DNA from: SAR92 bacterium BACL16 MAG-120619-bin48
GTDB lineage: Bacteria; Pseudomonadota; Gammaproteobacteria; Pseudomonadales; Porticoccaceae
Direction: 5' to 3'
Assembly: GCA_001438605.1 (NCBI GenBank)
Contig: LIDE01000029.1
Location: 1 to 45,173, forward strand
Length of the DNA: 45,173 nt
Position 1 is the stretch's first letter. Each line of letters opens with the position of its first letter. Shown here one piece after another: positions 9,831-18,231 of this stretch. The notes below the pieces were generated by a model. It did not search any database. It saw nothing but the letters and a program-made list of their open reading frames with translations, and was not told the DNA's origin. A program made the translations under genes and the position numbers.

Positions 9831-10771
9831 TGAGCTACTCAGACGACATGAACAACCACCCTGCGATTGCCAACCTCAGCGATATGGTCAAGCTGCGTTA
9901 CGGCGCGCGCGAGCTAACCAGCTTTCCAAAAGTGCAGGCTCGGCAGATGATGGCCGGTGGCCACCGCTCGCGCTTTCGCGGTCGCGGCATGGACTTTGAT
10001 GAAGTGCGCATCTACCAGCCGGGGGACGATGTTCGCACCATCGACTGGCGTGTCACAGCAAAAACGGAAATACCCCACACTAAGATTTTTCGCGAAGAGC
10101 GCGAGCGTCCGGTGCTGGTTGTCTGCGACCTACGCCAAGCCATGTTTTTCGGCAGCCAGCGATTAAAATCTGTGGTTGCCTGCGAGGTCGCTGCCGCGTT
10201 GGGTTGGGCTGGCCTGAATGCCAACGATCGCGTCGGTGGACTGGTGTTTGGCGCGCAGACGCAGGCCGAGGTGAAATCGCGTCGCAGCCATCACGCCGTC
10301 TTACAATTTATCCACCAACTGCGCGACTACAGCCAGCAACTACTGCAACCCAACAGCGATCGCTTCACCTTGGCGCATATTCTGGAAGAAGCTCGGCGCT
10401 ACGCTCTGCCTGGCACCACACTATTTGTAGTCAGCGATTTTCATGATTTGGATGAATCCTGCGAACGCCAATTGTTCGAACTGGCGCGGCACGGCAATCT
10501 CAACTTCTGCCATATTTACGACAGCCTTGAAGTCGAGCTGCCGTCCCCTGCGCTGTATGCCGTCACCGACGGTAAGCAGCAGAAACTGCTCGACACTGGC
10601 AACAAAAAACGTCGCGAGCACTATGCCGCTGCTTTCGCCCTGCGCACTCAGACACTGCGCAAGCTCAGCCAACAGCTGTCAGCGGGCCTGCTGCCCTTTA
10701 CCACAGCCGATTCTGTGATGGCTGTACTGGCCCAAGCCTATGGCAAACGCAGCAAAGGACGGCGCGCTTAA
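9830..10771 (+). CDS. DUF58 domain protein of the MoxR/Bat operon
   Basis: DUF58 protein of 313 residues, standard size for the family members that accompany MoxR ATPases. The hallmark block at about 44-80 reads GRGMDFDEVRIYQPGDD followed by VRTIDWRVTAK. It is followed by a VWA-like alpha/beta region (LVVCDLR, later LFVVSDFHD) with a degenerate metal-binding motif. It has no signal peptide or clear membrane span, so it is probably cytosolic and membrane-associated. Its start overlaps the moxR stop by one base, and its own stop overlaps the next start by one base, so translation is probably coupled. Biochemical function is unknown; it is usually proposed to act with MoxR. Confidence 0.9.
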   Translation: MSYSDDMNNHPAIANLSDMVKLRYGARELTSFPKVQARQMMAGGHRSRFRGRGMDFDEVRIYQPGDDVRTIDWRVTAKTEIPHTKIFREERERPVLVVCDLRQAMFFGSQRLKSVVACEVAAALGWAGLNANDRVGGLVFGAQTQAEVKSRRSHHAVLQFIHQLRDYSQQLLQPNSDRFTLAHILEEARRYALPGTTLFVVSDFHDLDESCERQLFELARHGNLNFCHIYDSLEVELPSPALYAVTDGKQQKLLDTGNKKRREHYAAAFALRTQTLRKLSQQLSAGLLPFTTADSVMAVLAQAYGKRSKGRRA

Positions 10772-11316
10772 TGGACAATCAGGTGATGGAAAGCCAGGCC
10801 GCAAATCCCCTCGACCAACTGCGCGATATTCATCTGCCGGAGGCTATTGGCTGGTGGCCCCTTGCGCCCGGCTGGTGGCTTTTAATTATTCTTGTTTGTC
10901 TGGGACTGATTACCCTTGCGCGGCTTTTCCTGCGCCGCCGTCAGGCGTCTGCTTATCGCCGCCAAGCATTGCAAGAACTGGCGACAATCAGCGCCAATGA
11001 GCACCCACAGCGGCGACTGCGCGCGCTATTTGAACTATTAAAAAGAACGGCCAATTGCGCCTACCCAGAGCGCCACCCCGGCAGCCTTGGAACACATAAA
11101 TTTATCGCCTTTCTGCGCTACAGCAGCAATGACAGGCTGTTCAACGCAATCAGTCCTGAACTTGATGAGTTGCTCTATGGCAACCTGAACGCCGCTGATA
11201 GCGATGACACTTCACCCATCGGCGCCTCACACATCGACAGCCTATTTGTCGACGCCGAAGCTTGGCTTGAGCAGCATGTGAGTGACAACAAATTGGAGTA
11301 CGGCGACCCATGTTAG
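10771..11316 (+). CDS. DUF4381 membrane protein of the Bat operon
   Basis: Protein of 181 residues with one hydrophobic segment at about 33-52 (tryptophan-rich WWPLAPGWWLLIILVCLGL), then a run of arginines (LRRRQ) and a soluble helical region. This matches the small DUF4381 proteins found between DUF58 and BatA genes. It starts within the preceding stop codon (TAATG) and overlaps the BatA start by seven bases. It is likely an inner-membrane component. Specific role unknown. Confidence 0.82.
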   Translation: MDNQVMESQAANPLDQLRDIHLPEAIGWWPLAPGWWLLIILVCLGLITLARLFLRRRQASAYRRQALQELATISANEHPQRRLRALFELLKRTANCAYPERHPGSLGTHKFIAFLRYSSNDRLFNAISPELDELLYGNLNAADSDDTSPIGASHIDSLFVDAEAWLEQHVSDNKLEYGDPC

Positions 11317-12302
11317 AGCTTCTCTGGCCATGGGTGCTGGTCTTAGCACCGCTGCCACTAATCTATCGGGCCCTGCGCAAACCTGCCGCAAGCACCACCC
11401 GCGCCTTGCGCGCACCCTTGCTGGTGAGTGCCGCCGGGGTCGGCGCCTCATCCAGCGCAGGCTCTTGGCGAAAATCCTTCCTGCTGGTCGCCCTAGGTGT
11501 CGTCTGGCTGAGCGCACTGCTGGCATTGGCGCGTCCTATTTACATAGGCGAACCTGTCGCATTGCCGACCAACGGCCGCGATATTTTATTAGCCGTAGAT
11601 ATTTCAGGCAGCATGGAGCGAGAAGATATGCAGTTGGCGGGTACCTCCGTCAATCGGCTTGTCGCGGTGAAAGCCGTTGTCGGCAATTTTGTCACCGAGC
11701 GCACCGGCGATCGTCTCGGACTTATTCTCTTTGGCGAAAAAGCCTATCTACAAACGCCACTAACCTTCGACCGAAACACCTTGCAGACACTGCTTAATGA
11801 GGCCCAGCTCGGTTTCGCGGGCAATGGCACGGCAATCGGCGACGCTATCGGTTTGTCGGTAAAACGCCTGCAAGACAGGCCCGAAAACCATCGCGTCCTT
11901 ATTCTACTCACCGACGGCGCCAACAATGCCGGTGAGCTTGACCCTCTGCAGGCAGCGGCGCTGGCTGAGCGCGCCTCGGTAAAAATTTATACCATTGGCA
12001 TTGGTGCGGAAACTCAGGAGAGCTGGGGATTGTTTGGCAAGCGCGTCACCAACCCCTCCGCCGACCTCGACGAAACCACTCTCACCGGTATTGCCGAAGC
12101 CACGGGTGGACGCTATTTTCGCGCGCGCAATCCTGAAGAACTGCGCGCGATCTACGAAGAATTAAACAGACTTGAACCCATCGAACAAGATGCCGAAACC
12201 ATTCGTCCCGTTGCCGCGCTGTATTACTGGCCTCTCGCGGTCGCCTTTATCTTTAGTCTTTTGATCGCACTGCTCAGCGGGCCAAGGAGATCACGTGACT
12301 GA
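11310..12302 (+). CDS. batA: BatA-type membrane-anchored VWA-domain protein
   Basis: VWA-domain protein of 330 residues. Two membrane segments lie at about 1-20 and 50-75, a VWA domain at about 88-290, and a C-terminal membrane segment at about 302-325. The metal-ion-dependent adhesion site begins with DISGSM (about 94-99), with the downstream threonine in TGDRLGLI and the aspartate in LLTDGANN, so the site looks intact. This is the BatA architecture. It overlaps the previous gene by seven bases and the next by eight. It is inferred to display the VWA domain at the membrane as a partner of the MoxR ATPase and the BatB/C protein. Confidence 0.9.
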   Translation: MLELLWPWVLVLAPLPLIYRALRKPAASTTRALRAPLLVSAAGVGASSSAGSWRKSFLLVALGVVWLSALLALARPIYIGEPVALPTNGRDILLAVDISGSMEREDMQLAGTSVNRLVAVKAVVGNFVTERTGDRLGLILFGEKAYLQTPLTFDRNTLQTLLNEAQLGFAGNGTAIGDAIGLSVKRLQDRPENHRVLILLTDGANNAGELDPLQAAALAERASVKIYTIGIGAETQESWGLFGKRVTNPSADLDETTLTGIAEATGGRYFRARNPEELRAIYEELNRLEPIEQDAETIRPVAALYYWPLAVAFIFSLLIALLSGPRRSRD

Positions 12303-14145
12303 GCTACTTGGCATAGATTTCAGCCAGTTTCATTTTCTCCGCCCCGCGGCGTTGTGGGCAATGGTTCCCACAGCCGTTTTGATCGGCCTTTTACAGTGGC
12401 GTAAAAACAGTGCAGGCAACTGGCAACAGGTGATCAACCCCGCCCTGCTGCCCTATTTACTGCAGGGCAAAAACCCGTCACGGCTCGGTCTTATCTGGTT
12501 GTTTCTGGCGTGGATCACCGCATGCATTGCCCTCGCCGGACCCACCTGGCAACAACTGCCGCAGCCCGTGCACAAACAGGACAGTGCGTTGATTCTGATC
12601 ATGGACCTCTCGCCCTCCATGCTCGCCGAAGATATCAAACCCTCTCGCTTGGCGCGGGCGCGCTTCAAACTCATCGACATCCTCAAAAAGCGCCGCGAGG
12701 GCTACAGCGCGCTGGTGGTCTATGGCGGCGATGCCTTCGCACTATCGCCCCTCACCGAGGACAGCAACACCATTATCAGCCTTGTGCCGGTTTTACAGCC
12801 CGCGCTGCTGCCCGAGTACGGCAGCAATATTGAAGCGGCCATCGAAATGGCCCTAGAGCTGGCGGTGAACGGCGGCTACCAACAGGGGGATCTACTTCTT
12901 ATTACAGACGAAGTCGCTCGCCCAGCATTTGCGCAAATTCAATCGCTGCTGGGGAAGCGCAGCGGATTTAGACTGTCCGTACTGGGCGTCGGCACTGCGC
13001 AAGGCGCGCCGATTCCAACCGGCGCGGGAGGCTTTGCCAAAGACTACAATGGCGCGATTTTGATCCCCAAGCTCAATGCCGAAGAATTACAAATGCTCGC
13101 CCAGAGCGCGGGCGGCAGCTATGCCACCCTGAGCCCCGACGACAGCGATATCGATACTCTACTGGCCACCACAGAACAGCGCTTCCCCGACCCAGGCCGT
13201 GAACTTGAGCGCAGTTTCGATCTCTGGGACGACCAAGGCTTCTGGCTTATTTTGCTACTGCTGCCGATTATCCTCGCAACCTTTCGCAAAGGCACCCTCG
13301 CGGTAATCGTGCTCGCACCGCTGTTACTTCCCCAGCCAGCGGATGCTTTCGAGTGGCAAGACCTCTGGCGCACACCCGATCAACAGGCCAGCGCCGCTCT
13401 CGCCGGCGGTGACAACGCCAAGGCCCAGAGCCTCTTCGACGATCCCCAATGGCGCGGCAGCGCAGCCTATAAAGCAGGCGATTACACCGCCGCTCTCGAT
13501 GATTTTATTCAGTCAGACAGCGCTGATAGCCACTACAATCGCGGCAATGCCCTAGCCAAATCCGGTGACTTACAGGGTGCTCTCGACGCCTATGATGAAG
13601 CTTTGAAACGACAGCCCGATATGGACGATGCACAGGCCAATCGCGACCTTGTTGAGCAACTCAAACAGCAGCAAGATCAGCAGCAAAAATCAGATCAGAA
13701 CCAAGAGTCAGAGCAAAATCAGGACTCTCAGAACCAGTCGCAAAATCAGCAACAGTCGAGCGACGGGTCAGATTCTCAGAGCCAGAGCCAGCCCGCTGAC
13801 AACTCGCCCGGGCAAGAGCAGCCCAGTGAGCAGGCAAAGTCCGAACAAGATCAGACAGAGCAGGACCAAGTAGAAAAAGGCCAAGCAGGAAAAGATCCAG
13901 CAGCCCAAGAGGAAAAGCAACAGAGCGACACCTCTGACAACGCCGAACAACCCACCGAAGGTGAGGCCACCTCGGAACAAAGCGATGCAGAGAAGCAGGC
14001 CCAACAAGAACTCGAGCAGTGGCTGCGACGCGTACCCGACGATCCAGGCGGCCTGCTTCGTGAAAAGTTCCGCTACCAGTCGCGTCAGCGCGCCATGGAC
14101 CCGCGGCGACCCGCACCACCTAGCGACCAGCAGCAGCGCTGGTGA
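12295..14145 (+). CDS. BatB-BatC fusion: VWA domain, TPR repeats and Gln/Ser-rich tail
   Basis: A 616-residue protein joining two parts that are separate genes in some Bat clusters. Two N-terminal membrane spans (about 15-80) lead to a VWA domain (about 95-290) whose metal site begins DLSPSM (about 104-109). A further hydrophobic stretch (about 312-350) is followed by tetratricopeptide-like repeats (about 380-450), for example HYNRGNALAKSGDLQGALD. Next comes a low-complexity region of Gln, Ser, Glu and Asp (about 456-573), then a conserved-looking tail EQWLRRVPDDPGGLLREKF (about 577-595). Similar BatB/C fusions occur in other Gammaproteobacteria. It overlaps batA by eight bases and batD by four. 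Domain assignment is firm; the function of the acidic Gln/Ser-rich linker is unknown. Confidence 0.88.
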   Translation: MTELLGIDFSQFHFLRPAALWAMVPTAVLIGLLQWRKNSAGNWQQVINPALLPYLLQGKNPSRLGLIWLFLAWITACIALAGPTWQQLPQPVHKQDSALILIMDLSPSMLAEDIKPSRLARARFKLIDILKKRREGYSALVVYGGDAFALSPLTEDSNTIISLVPVLQPALLPEYGSNIEAAIEMALELAVNGGYQQGDLLLITDEVARPAFAQIQSLLGKRSGFRLSVLGVGTAQGAPIPTGAGGFAKDYNGAILIPKLNAEELQMLAQSAGGSYATLSPDDSDIDTLLATTEQRFPDPGRELERSFDLWDDQGFWLILLLLPIILATFRKGTLAVIVLAPLLLPQPADAFEWQDLWRTPDQQASAALAGGDNAKAQSLFDDPQWRGSAAYKAGDYTAALDDFIQSDSADSHYNRGNALAKSGDLQGALDAYDEALKRQPDMDDAQANRDLVEQLKQQQDQQQKSDQNQESEQNQDSQNQSQNQQQSSDGSDSQSQSQPADNSPGQEQPSEQAKSEQDQTEQDQVEKGQAGKDPAAQEEKQQSDTSDNAEQPTEGEATSEQSDAEKQAQQELEQWLRRVPDDPGGLLREKFRYQSRQRAMDPRRPAPPSDQQQRW

Positions 14146-15926
14146 ACCAAACAGCGATGAGTAAACCCATGCACACAAGAGTCACCCTAAAACGCCGCGG
14201 CAGACACCTGCGACAGTTCGCCGCCCTGCTATTTTGCGCTCTGCTAACAACCCAGAGCTGGGCAGCAATAACCGCAACCGCTGATCGCACTATTCTCGAC
14301 AGCGATGAAACACTGCAACTGTTGGTGCGTGTCGACGAGCAGGTGATGTTCAACGAACCCGATTTCGAGTCACTCAAAGCCGATTTTGAAATACTCTCAA
14401 ATAGTCGCCAACAGCAGTATTCCAATATCAACGGCGTCACCCAATCCTACACCGATTGGAATCTGCTGCTCGCGCCAAAACGCACGGGCAATTTGGTCAT
14501 CCCCTCGTTCAACTACAAGTCAGATATCAGCGACGCAATTGAAATCACCGTGCGCAAAGCCAGCCCAAAAACCGCCCCTGGGCAAGCGGTGTACACCGAG
14601 ACTCTCATCGACAAAAGCGCTGTGGCGATCCAAGAGCAGATTTTGCTCACCCATCGGCTCTACACCTCCGTGCGCCTGAGCGACCTCGCGTTAGATGAGT
14701 TAAAACTGAGCGATGCGGTGGTGGAGAAAGTAAGCGAAACACAATTCCAAAAAACCGTCGGCGGCAAAAATTATCTCGTACTGGAGATTAAATACGCTCT
14801 CTTTCCACAAACGGTTGGCCTATTGACCATCCCAGAAATCCGCTTTGGCGCCTACGAGAGTGGCAACAACCAGTTCGGCGGATTCACAACTCGAGGCAAC
14901 CGTGTTCTGCGCTCAACCGAGGCAAAGACAGTGGAGGTACGCGCCGCACCCGCAACCATTAGTCCTGACCAGTGGATGCCCAGCAGCGGTGTTAGCCTGC
15001 GTCAAGAATGGAGCGGCCGCACCAATAAATTGACCGTTGGCGAACCGATCACCCGCACCATCACCATTGAAGCCAAAGGCCTGACAGCAGCGCAGATACT
15101 GCCCCTGCGTCTCGATGAGAGCAGCCAGTACAAGATCTACCCCGATCAGGCACAGCTCGACCAAGAGCTCAGCGCGGACGGCGTAACCGGCAGCCGCAAA
15201 GAGTCGTTCGCCTTAGTCCCCAACGAGGCCGGCACTATTATTTTGCCCGAGCTGACTGTGCGCTGGTGGGATACCGTTAATCAGCGCCTGCAGACGGCCA
15301 CTTTACCTAGTCAGACACTCAATGTGAGCCCCGCCAGCGCTGCACCACCCGCCTACGGAAGCGCTGAAGCGCTTGCGGCCGAGACTCTCGCCCAGCAAGG
15401 CTTAGCCACTGCTGGCGGAACCACGACAGACGATACCAGCGAGCGCCATACACTACTGGGCACGCTCGCTGCGACGCCCATATTGCAATTGTCCCTCGGC
15501 ATTAATCTGGTATTGCTCATTTTATGCAGTGCACTGTTGTTGCGTCAGCCACGGCAACCCCTGCCGCGACAAGCGCAATCCGCGCGCACTGAGACGCGGC
15601 TACTCTTAAAGCAACAGATAAGTGCAGTTGAAAAAGCCGCCAACAAAAAAGATTTCCAAGGTGTTCGCGACGGCATTCTCAGCTGGGGACGACTGCTTTT
15701 TACCGGCGAGCCTGTCCATAGTTTGCAGCAAATTGCGAATCTACTCGATTCGCCGCAACTGGCCGAACAATTCAACATGCTCGATCAGCATTTGTACAAT
15801 AGCCACTCTGCTTACGAACCTGATCTCAAGCGCCTGCTGCACCTGCTCAAGACCGCCGCCGTTCCAGTAAGTACCGCTAAAAAAGCCGCACATGGTGCGC
15901 TGAAGCCACTCTATCCAAACCGCTAG
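14142..15926 (+). CDS. batD: BatD-type oxygen-tolerance protein
   Basis: BatD family protein of up to 594 residues. An N-terminal signal peptide (hydrophobic core FAALLFCALLTTQSWA, about residues 27-42 from the first start) is followed by a large beta-rich extracytoplasmic region. A single C-terminal membrane segment (LSLGINLVLLILCSALLL, about 449-466) leads to a helical cytoplasmic tail. The start is uncertain: GTG at 14142 overlaps the preceding stop, while ATGs at 14157 and 14169 would give a shorter, more usual signal peptide; none has a clear ribosome binding site. It closes the MoxR/Bat operon. BatD is thought to interact with the VWA proteins in the periplasm. Confidence 0.87.
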   Translation: MNQTAMSKPMHTRVTLKRRGRHLRQFAALLFCALLTTQSWAAITATADRTILDSDETLQLLVRVDEQVMFNEPDFESLKADFEILSNSRQQQYSNINGVTQSYTDWNLLLAPKRTGNLVIPSFNYKSDISDAIEITVRKASPKTAPGQAVYTETLIDKSAVAIQEQILLTHRLYTSVRLSDLALDELKLSDAVVEKVSETQFQKTVGGKNYLVLEIKYALFPQTVGLLTIPEIRFGAYESGNNQFGGFTTRGNRVLRSTEAKTVEVRAAPATISPDQWMPSSGVSLRQEWSGRTNKLTVGEPITRTITIEAKGLTAAQILPLRLDESSQYKIYPDQAQLDQELSADGVTGSRKESFALVPNEAGTIILPELTVRWWDTVNQRLQTATLPSQTLNVSPASAAPPAYGSAEALAAETLAQQGLATAGGTTTDDTSERHTLLGTLAATPILQLSLGINLVLLILCSALLLRQPRQPLPRQAQSARTETRLLLKQQISAVEKAANKKDFQGVRDGILSWGRLLFTGEPVHSLQQIANLLDSPQLAEQFNMLDQHLYNSHSAYEPDLKRLLHLLKTAAVPVSTAKKAAHGALKPLYPNR

Positions 15927-15996
15927 CGCAAAGGTACCCATCAAAAAGCTACTCTGCGACACGCGGTTTGGGTAGAATTGGCCTCGTTGAACTACT

Positions 15997-16001
15997 GGGA
16001 G
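15997..16001 (+). promoter_or_regulatory. Ribosome binding site deciding the GTG start of the ParA-like gene
   Basis: GGGAG with an eight-base spacer precedes GTG at 16010. The GTG begins VRRVIFNEKGGVGKSS, the normal position for a ParA N terminus relative to its P-loop. The open frame extends 14 codons further upstream without support. Confidence 0.6.
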
Positions 16002-16009
16002 AACCCACT

Positions 16010-16789
16010 GTGCGCAGAGTAATTTTTAATGAAAAAGGCGGTGTCGGAAAATCGAGCATTGCATGTAATCTGGCCGCTATTAGTGCCTCACGAGGCAAGC
16101 GCACGCTTGTTGTCGACTTAGATTCGCAGTGCAACTCAACCTACTACCTACTCGGCGACACGCCTAGCGAAAACACCGTCGCCAACTATTTTGACGGCAC
16201 GTTAGAGTTTTCCTCCAAACTCAATGAACCCATCGATTACGTCCATGAATCACCCTTTGAAAATCTCTATGTACTGCCCTCTAGCCCAGATCTGCTGGTG
16301 CTCGAACACAAACTGGAGTCACGCCAGAAAATTTTCAAACTGCGTGACCTGCTGAATAAACTCGACGCTGAATTCGACGAAATCTATATCGACACCGCGC
16401 CCGCCCTAAACTTCTATACTCGCTCGGCGCTTATCAGTGGCGACACTGTGCTGATACCCTTCGACTGCGATGCGTTTTCCCGCCAGGCACTCTACTCAAT
16501 TCTGGACGTTATCAGCGAGATACGCGAAGATCATAACAGTGGCCTAGACGTTGGCGGCATTGTCGTCAATCAGTTTCAACCCACGGCGTCGCTGCCGAGC
16601 CAGTTGATTGCTGAAATGAAAAAAGAAAAGCTGCCGATTATTCCCACCTACATCAATCAATCAGTAAAGATGAAAGAGTCCCACAACCAATGTGTGCCGC
16701 TTATCTATCTTGCGCCATCGCACAAATTGACTGGGCAATATATCGCGCTGTTTGATCATCTGGCGAAAAAGCGCCGCAAAAAGAAATAG
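16010..16789 (+). CDS. Orphan ParA-family ATPase
   Basis: ParA/MinD-superfamily ATPase of 259 residues. The deviant Walker A motif KGGVGKSS lies at about 9-16. A ParA-type switch region VDLDSQCNSTYYL (about 36-48), Walker B IYIDTAPALN and a C-terminal basic tail (KKRRKKK) follow. It sits 83 bp after batD on the same strand. No parB, partition site or chemotaxis/pilus cluster is visible nearby, so a plasmid or chromosome partition role is not supported by context. Related lone ParA-like proteins position cellular machinery in other bacteria; what this one positions is unknown. The GTG start is chosen from the ribosome binding site. A 9-bp hairpin (16829-16849) follows the gene. Confidence 0.85.
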   Translation: MRRVIFNEKGGVGKSSIACNLAAISASRGKRTLVVDLDSQCNSTYYLLGDTPSENTVANYFDGTLEFSSKLNEPIDYVHESPFENLYVLPSSPDLLVLEHKLESRQKIFKLRDLLNKLDAEFDEIYIDTAPALNFYTRSALISGDTVLIPFDCDAFSRQALYSILDVISEIREDHNSGLDVGGIVVNQFQPTASLPSQLIAEMKKEKLPIIPTYINQSVKMKESHNQCVPLIYLAPSHKLTGQYIALFDHLAKKRRKKK

Positions 16790-16828
16790 CAATCGCAGAG
16801 TACGTCACCGACCCTACAGAACTGCACC

Positions 16829-16849
16829 AGCGGCTAACTATTAGCCGCT
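16829..16849. terminator. Hairpin between convergent genes, possible weak terminator
   Basis: AGCGGCTAA (16829-16837) and TTAGCCGCT (16841-16849) pair perfectly around a three-base loop. The right arm overlaps the stop codon of the hydrolase on the minus strand. There are only three T residues on the plus side, so it is a weak candidate for stopping both convergent transcripts. Confidence 0.45.
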
Positions 16850-17833
16850 TTCTGCACCACCAATACCGGTCAGGTCCAACACCTCAGCCTGCGCAATCGA
16901 CAATCCCGCTAACCATTGCCACACATCCTCGTAGACCTCTTGGTAATTGACTTCATTGAGCATCTCGTGGCGACCACCCGCATACAGTTTTGATTGGACC
17001 TCGCGCACACCCGCCCGATGCAGCACATTGACTAAGTCAGTGATGCCCTTGCCATTTTGTCCGACCGGATCGAGGGCGCCTGAGAAAACATAAATAGGCA
17101 GCTCACAACTAATTTTCGCCATCGCGGTGGGCGAGGAGAGTTCTGCAAGACCTCGCAAAAAGTCATACCAAGACTGAGTCGACAGCGGGCCGCCACAGAG
17201 CGGATCTGCGAGGTAGCGATCGACCACCTGAGGGTCACTGGAGAGCCAATCTTTTTCCGTGCGTGTGGGCTTAAACGCCTTATTAAACGCGCCAAAACTC
17301 AGTGCCTCAAGCACACTGCTGCTGTTGCGCTTGCCGCACCGAGCGCGCTCAACCTTAGCAATTAGGCTAGCTGATCGCGTCACCCATGAGGGCGCATAAT
17401 TGGACCCCGACAAAATGAGGCCCATCAGTCGCGATTCGTGTAGCGCACCGTAGTGCTGACAAAAGCGTGTGGCCAAAAACGAACCCATGCTGTGGCCAAA
17501 AATAACCAGCGGCAAGTCATGTTGAGCGCCAATATGGCTGATCAGCTGCCATTGATCGTCCACCATTTGGTTCCAGCCATTATCGTCGGCGAGATGATAG
17601 AGGTTGCCATTCGCCTCACCGGTTTTGCCGTGCCCGCGATGGTCATCGGCCGTCACATAGACCCCGCGCTCATTGAGAAACGCCGCGAAAGCCTCGTAGC
17701 GAGCGCTGTGCTCGGCCATACCGTGCATAATATGCAGCCATAATTTGGGTTTAATGAAATTTTTCGGCTCCCAAACATAATAGAATCCGTCGCCGTTCTC
17801 GCCGCTGGCAAAAGAGAGTTTTTCAATACGCAT
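16841..17833 (-). CDS. Alpha/beta hydrolase, monoacylglycerol lipase / lysophospholipase type
   Basis: Serine hydrolase of the alpha/beta fold, close to bacterial lysophospholipase L2 (PldB) and monoacylglycerol lipases. The 330-residue protein has the oxyanion strand HIMHGMAEHSARYE (about 34-47), DDHRGHGKT (about 63-71) and the nucleophile elbow GHSMGS with Ser115. The acid is probably the Asp of SGALDPVG and the histidine that of GGRHEM near the C terminus. HGMAEHSxRY and DxRGHGxS are typical of the lipase subgroup. There is no signal peptide, so it is probably cytosolic. It is transcribed convergently to the ParA-like gene. The real substrate cannot be told from sequence. Confidence 0.82.
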   Translation of the reverse strand: MRIEKLSFASGENGDGFYYVWEPKNFIKPKLWLHIMHGMAEHSARYEAFAAFLNERGVYVTADDHRGHGKTGEANGNLYHLADDNGWNQMVDDQWQLISHIGAQHDLPLVIFGHSMGSFLATRFCQHYGALHESRLMGLILSGSNYAPSWVTRSASLIAKVERARCGKRNSSSVLEALSFGAFNKAFKPTRTEKDWLSSDPQVVDRYLADPLCGGPLSTQSWYDFLRGLAELSSPTAMAKISCELPIYVFSGALDPVGQNGKGITDLVNVLHRAGVREVQSKLYAGGRHEMLNEVNYQEVYEDVWQWLAGLSIAQAEVLDLTGIGGAESG

Positions 17834-18033
17834 AAGAAATGTCTTTGTTATTTTTATGGTGCAAAGAATGTCATAGTTAAGCTGTTGATGGCGACTTTTT
17901 TATTGAGGAGTAAGGTTTTCTCAATGAGAAATAGACCCTAAAGTCGACTGACAGGCTGCGGCAAAGAGCGATCACGAAGAGCGCAAAGCGAAAAAAAACG
18001 CACTTGAAAAAACAGAGTTAAAAAAACAGAGTT

Positions 18034-18060
18034 AAAAAAAGGGGGCTGATTAGACCCCCC
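18034..18060 (-). terminator. Intrinsic terminator of pepN
   Basis: On the minus strand GGGGG, a nine-base loop and CCCCC are followed by seven T residues. It lies about 155 bp beyond the pepN stop, so the pepN message would end in a long structured 3' untranslated region. Confidence 0.85.
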
Positions 18061-18075
18061 CTAAAATGGAGATAC

Positions 18076-18177
18076 ATGCTTTTTTGGCGACCATGGATGG
18101 GGATCCACCGGATGAATGGTTTGATCGCCAAAAGTTGGGTCTGAATCGTGACAAAACAGGCCCAACCTTGAAAGCAT
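18076..18177 (-). other. Three-way-junction-like palindromic element in the pepN 3' region
   Basis: Three nested inverted repeats fit one structure. An outer stem pairs ATGCTTT (18076-18082) with AAAGCAT (18171-18177). Arm 1 pairs TTTTGGCGA (18082-18090) with TCGCCAAAA (18125-18133) and contains further small stems. Arm 2 pairs GTTGGGTCTG (18134-18143) with CAGGCCCAAC (18157-18166), ten pairs including one G-T wobble. The arms abut with almost no unpaired bases. It lies between the pepN stop and its terminator, so the minus strand would be transcribed. It could be a structured 3' RNA, a small RNA precursor, or the remnant of a palindromic mobile element. Confidence 0.6.
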
Positions 18178-18209
18178 AGTAGACAACCTTTGCTTTGCCA
18201 GAGCAGATA

Positions 18210-18231
18210 GCAACTAAAGTGACTTAGTTGC
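18210..18231 (-). other. Hairpin overlapping the pepN stop codon
   Basis: GCAACTAA (18210-18217) and TTAGTTGC (18224-18231) pair perfectly over eight positions with a six-base loop. The TAG stop codon of pepN (18214-18216) is inside one arm. It lacks a T-run and so is not an intrinsic terminator by itself. Confidence 0.6.

Larger units (their letters stand above)
17834..18213. other. 380-bp intergenic region between pepN and the hydrolase
   Basis: Both flanking genes are on the minus strand. From the pepN side it holds a hairpin at the pepN stop, a three-arm palindromic element (18076-18177), a strong minus-strand terminator (18034-18060) and two AACAGAGTTAAAAAA direct repeats (about 18011-18040). 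The remaining part up to 17834 is AT-rich and presumably carries the promoter of the hydrolase gene. I see no convincing protein-coding gene. Confidence 0.7.

Noticed and set aside
13661-14178. Antisense reading frames opposite the batB/C Gln/Ser region
   Set aside because: They are artefacts of the low-complexity coding strand, with no recognisable protein features.
16010-16789. Plasmid partition locus or integrated plasmid
   Set aside because: A single ParA-like gene lies among chromosomal housekeeping genes, with no parB, replication gene or iterons.
18134-18166. Integron attC site (GTTGGGT and GCCCAAC motifs)
   Set aside because: The core motifs are in the wrong order for attC on either strand (GTT first, AAC second), and there is no integrase or cassette.
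18076-18177. Hammerhead ribozyme from the three-stem layout
   Set aside because: The CUGAUGA core between stems is absent, and the stems abut without the conserved single-stranded segments.
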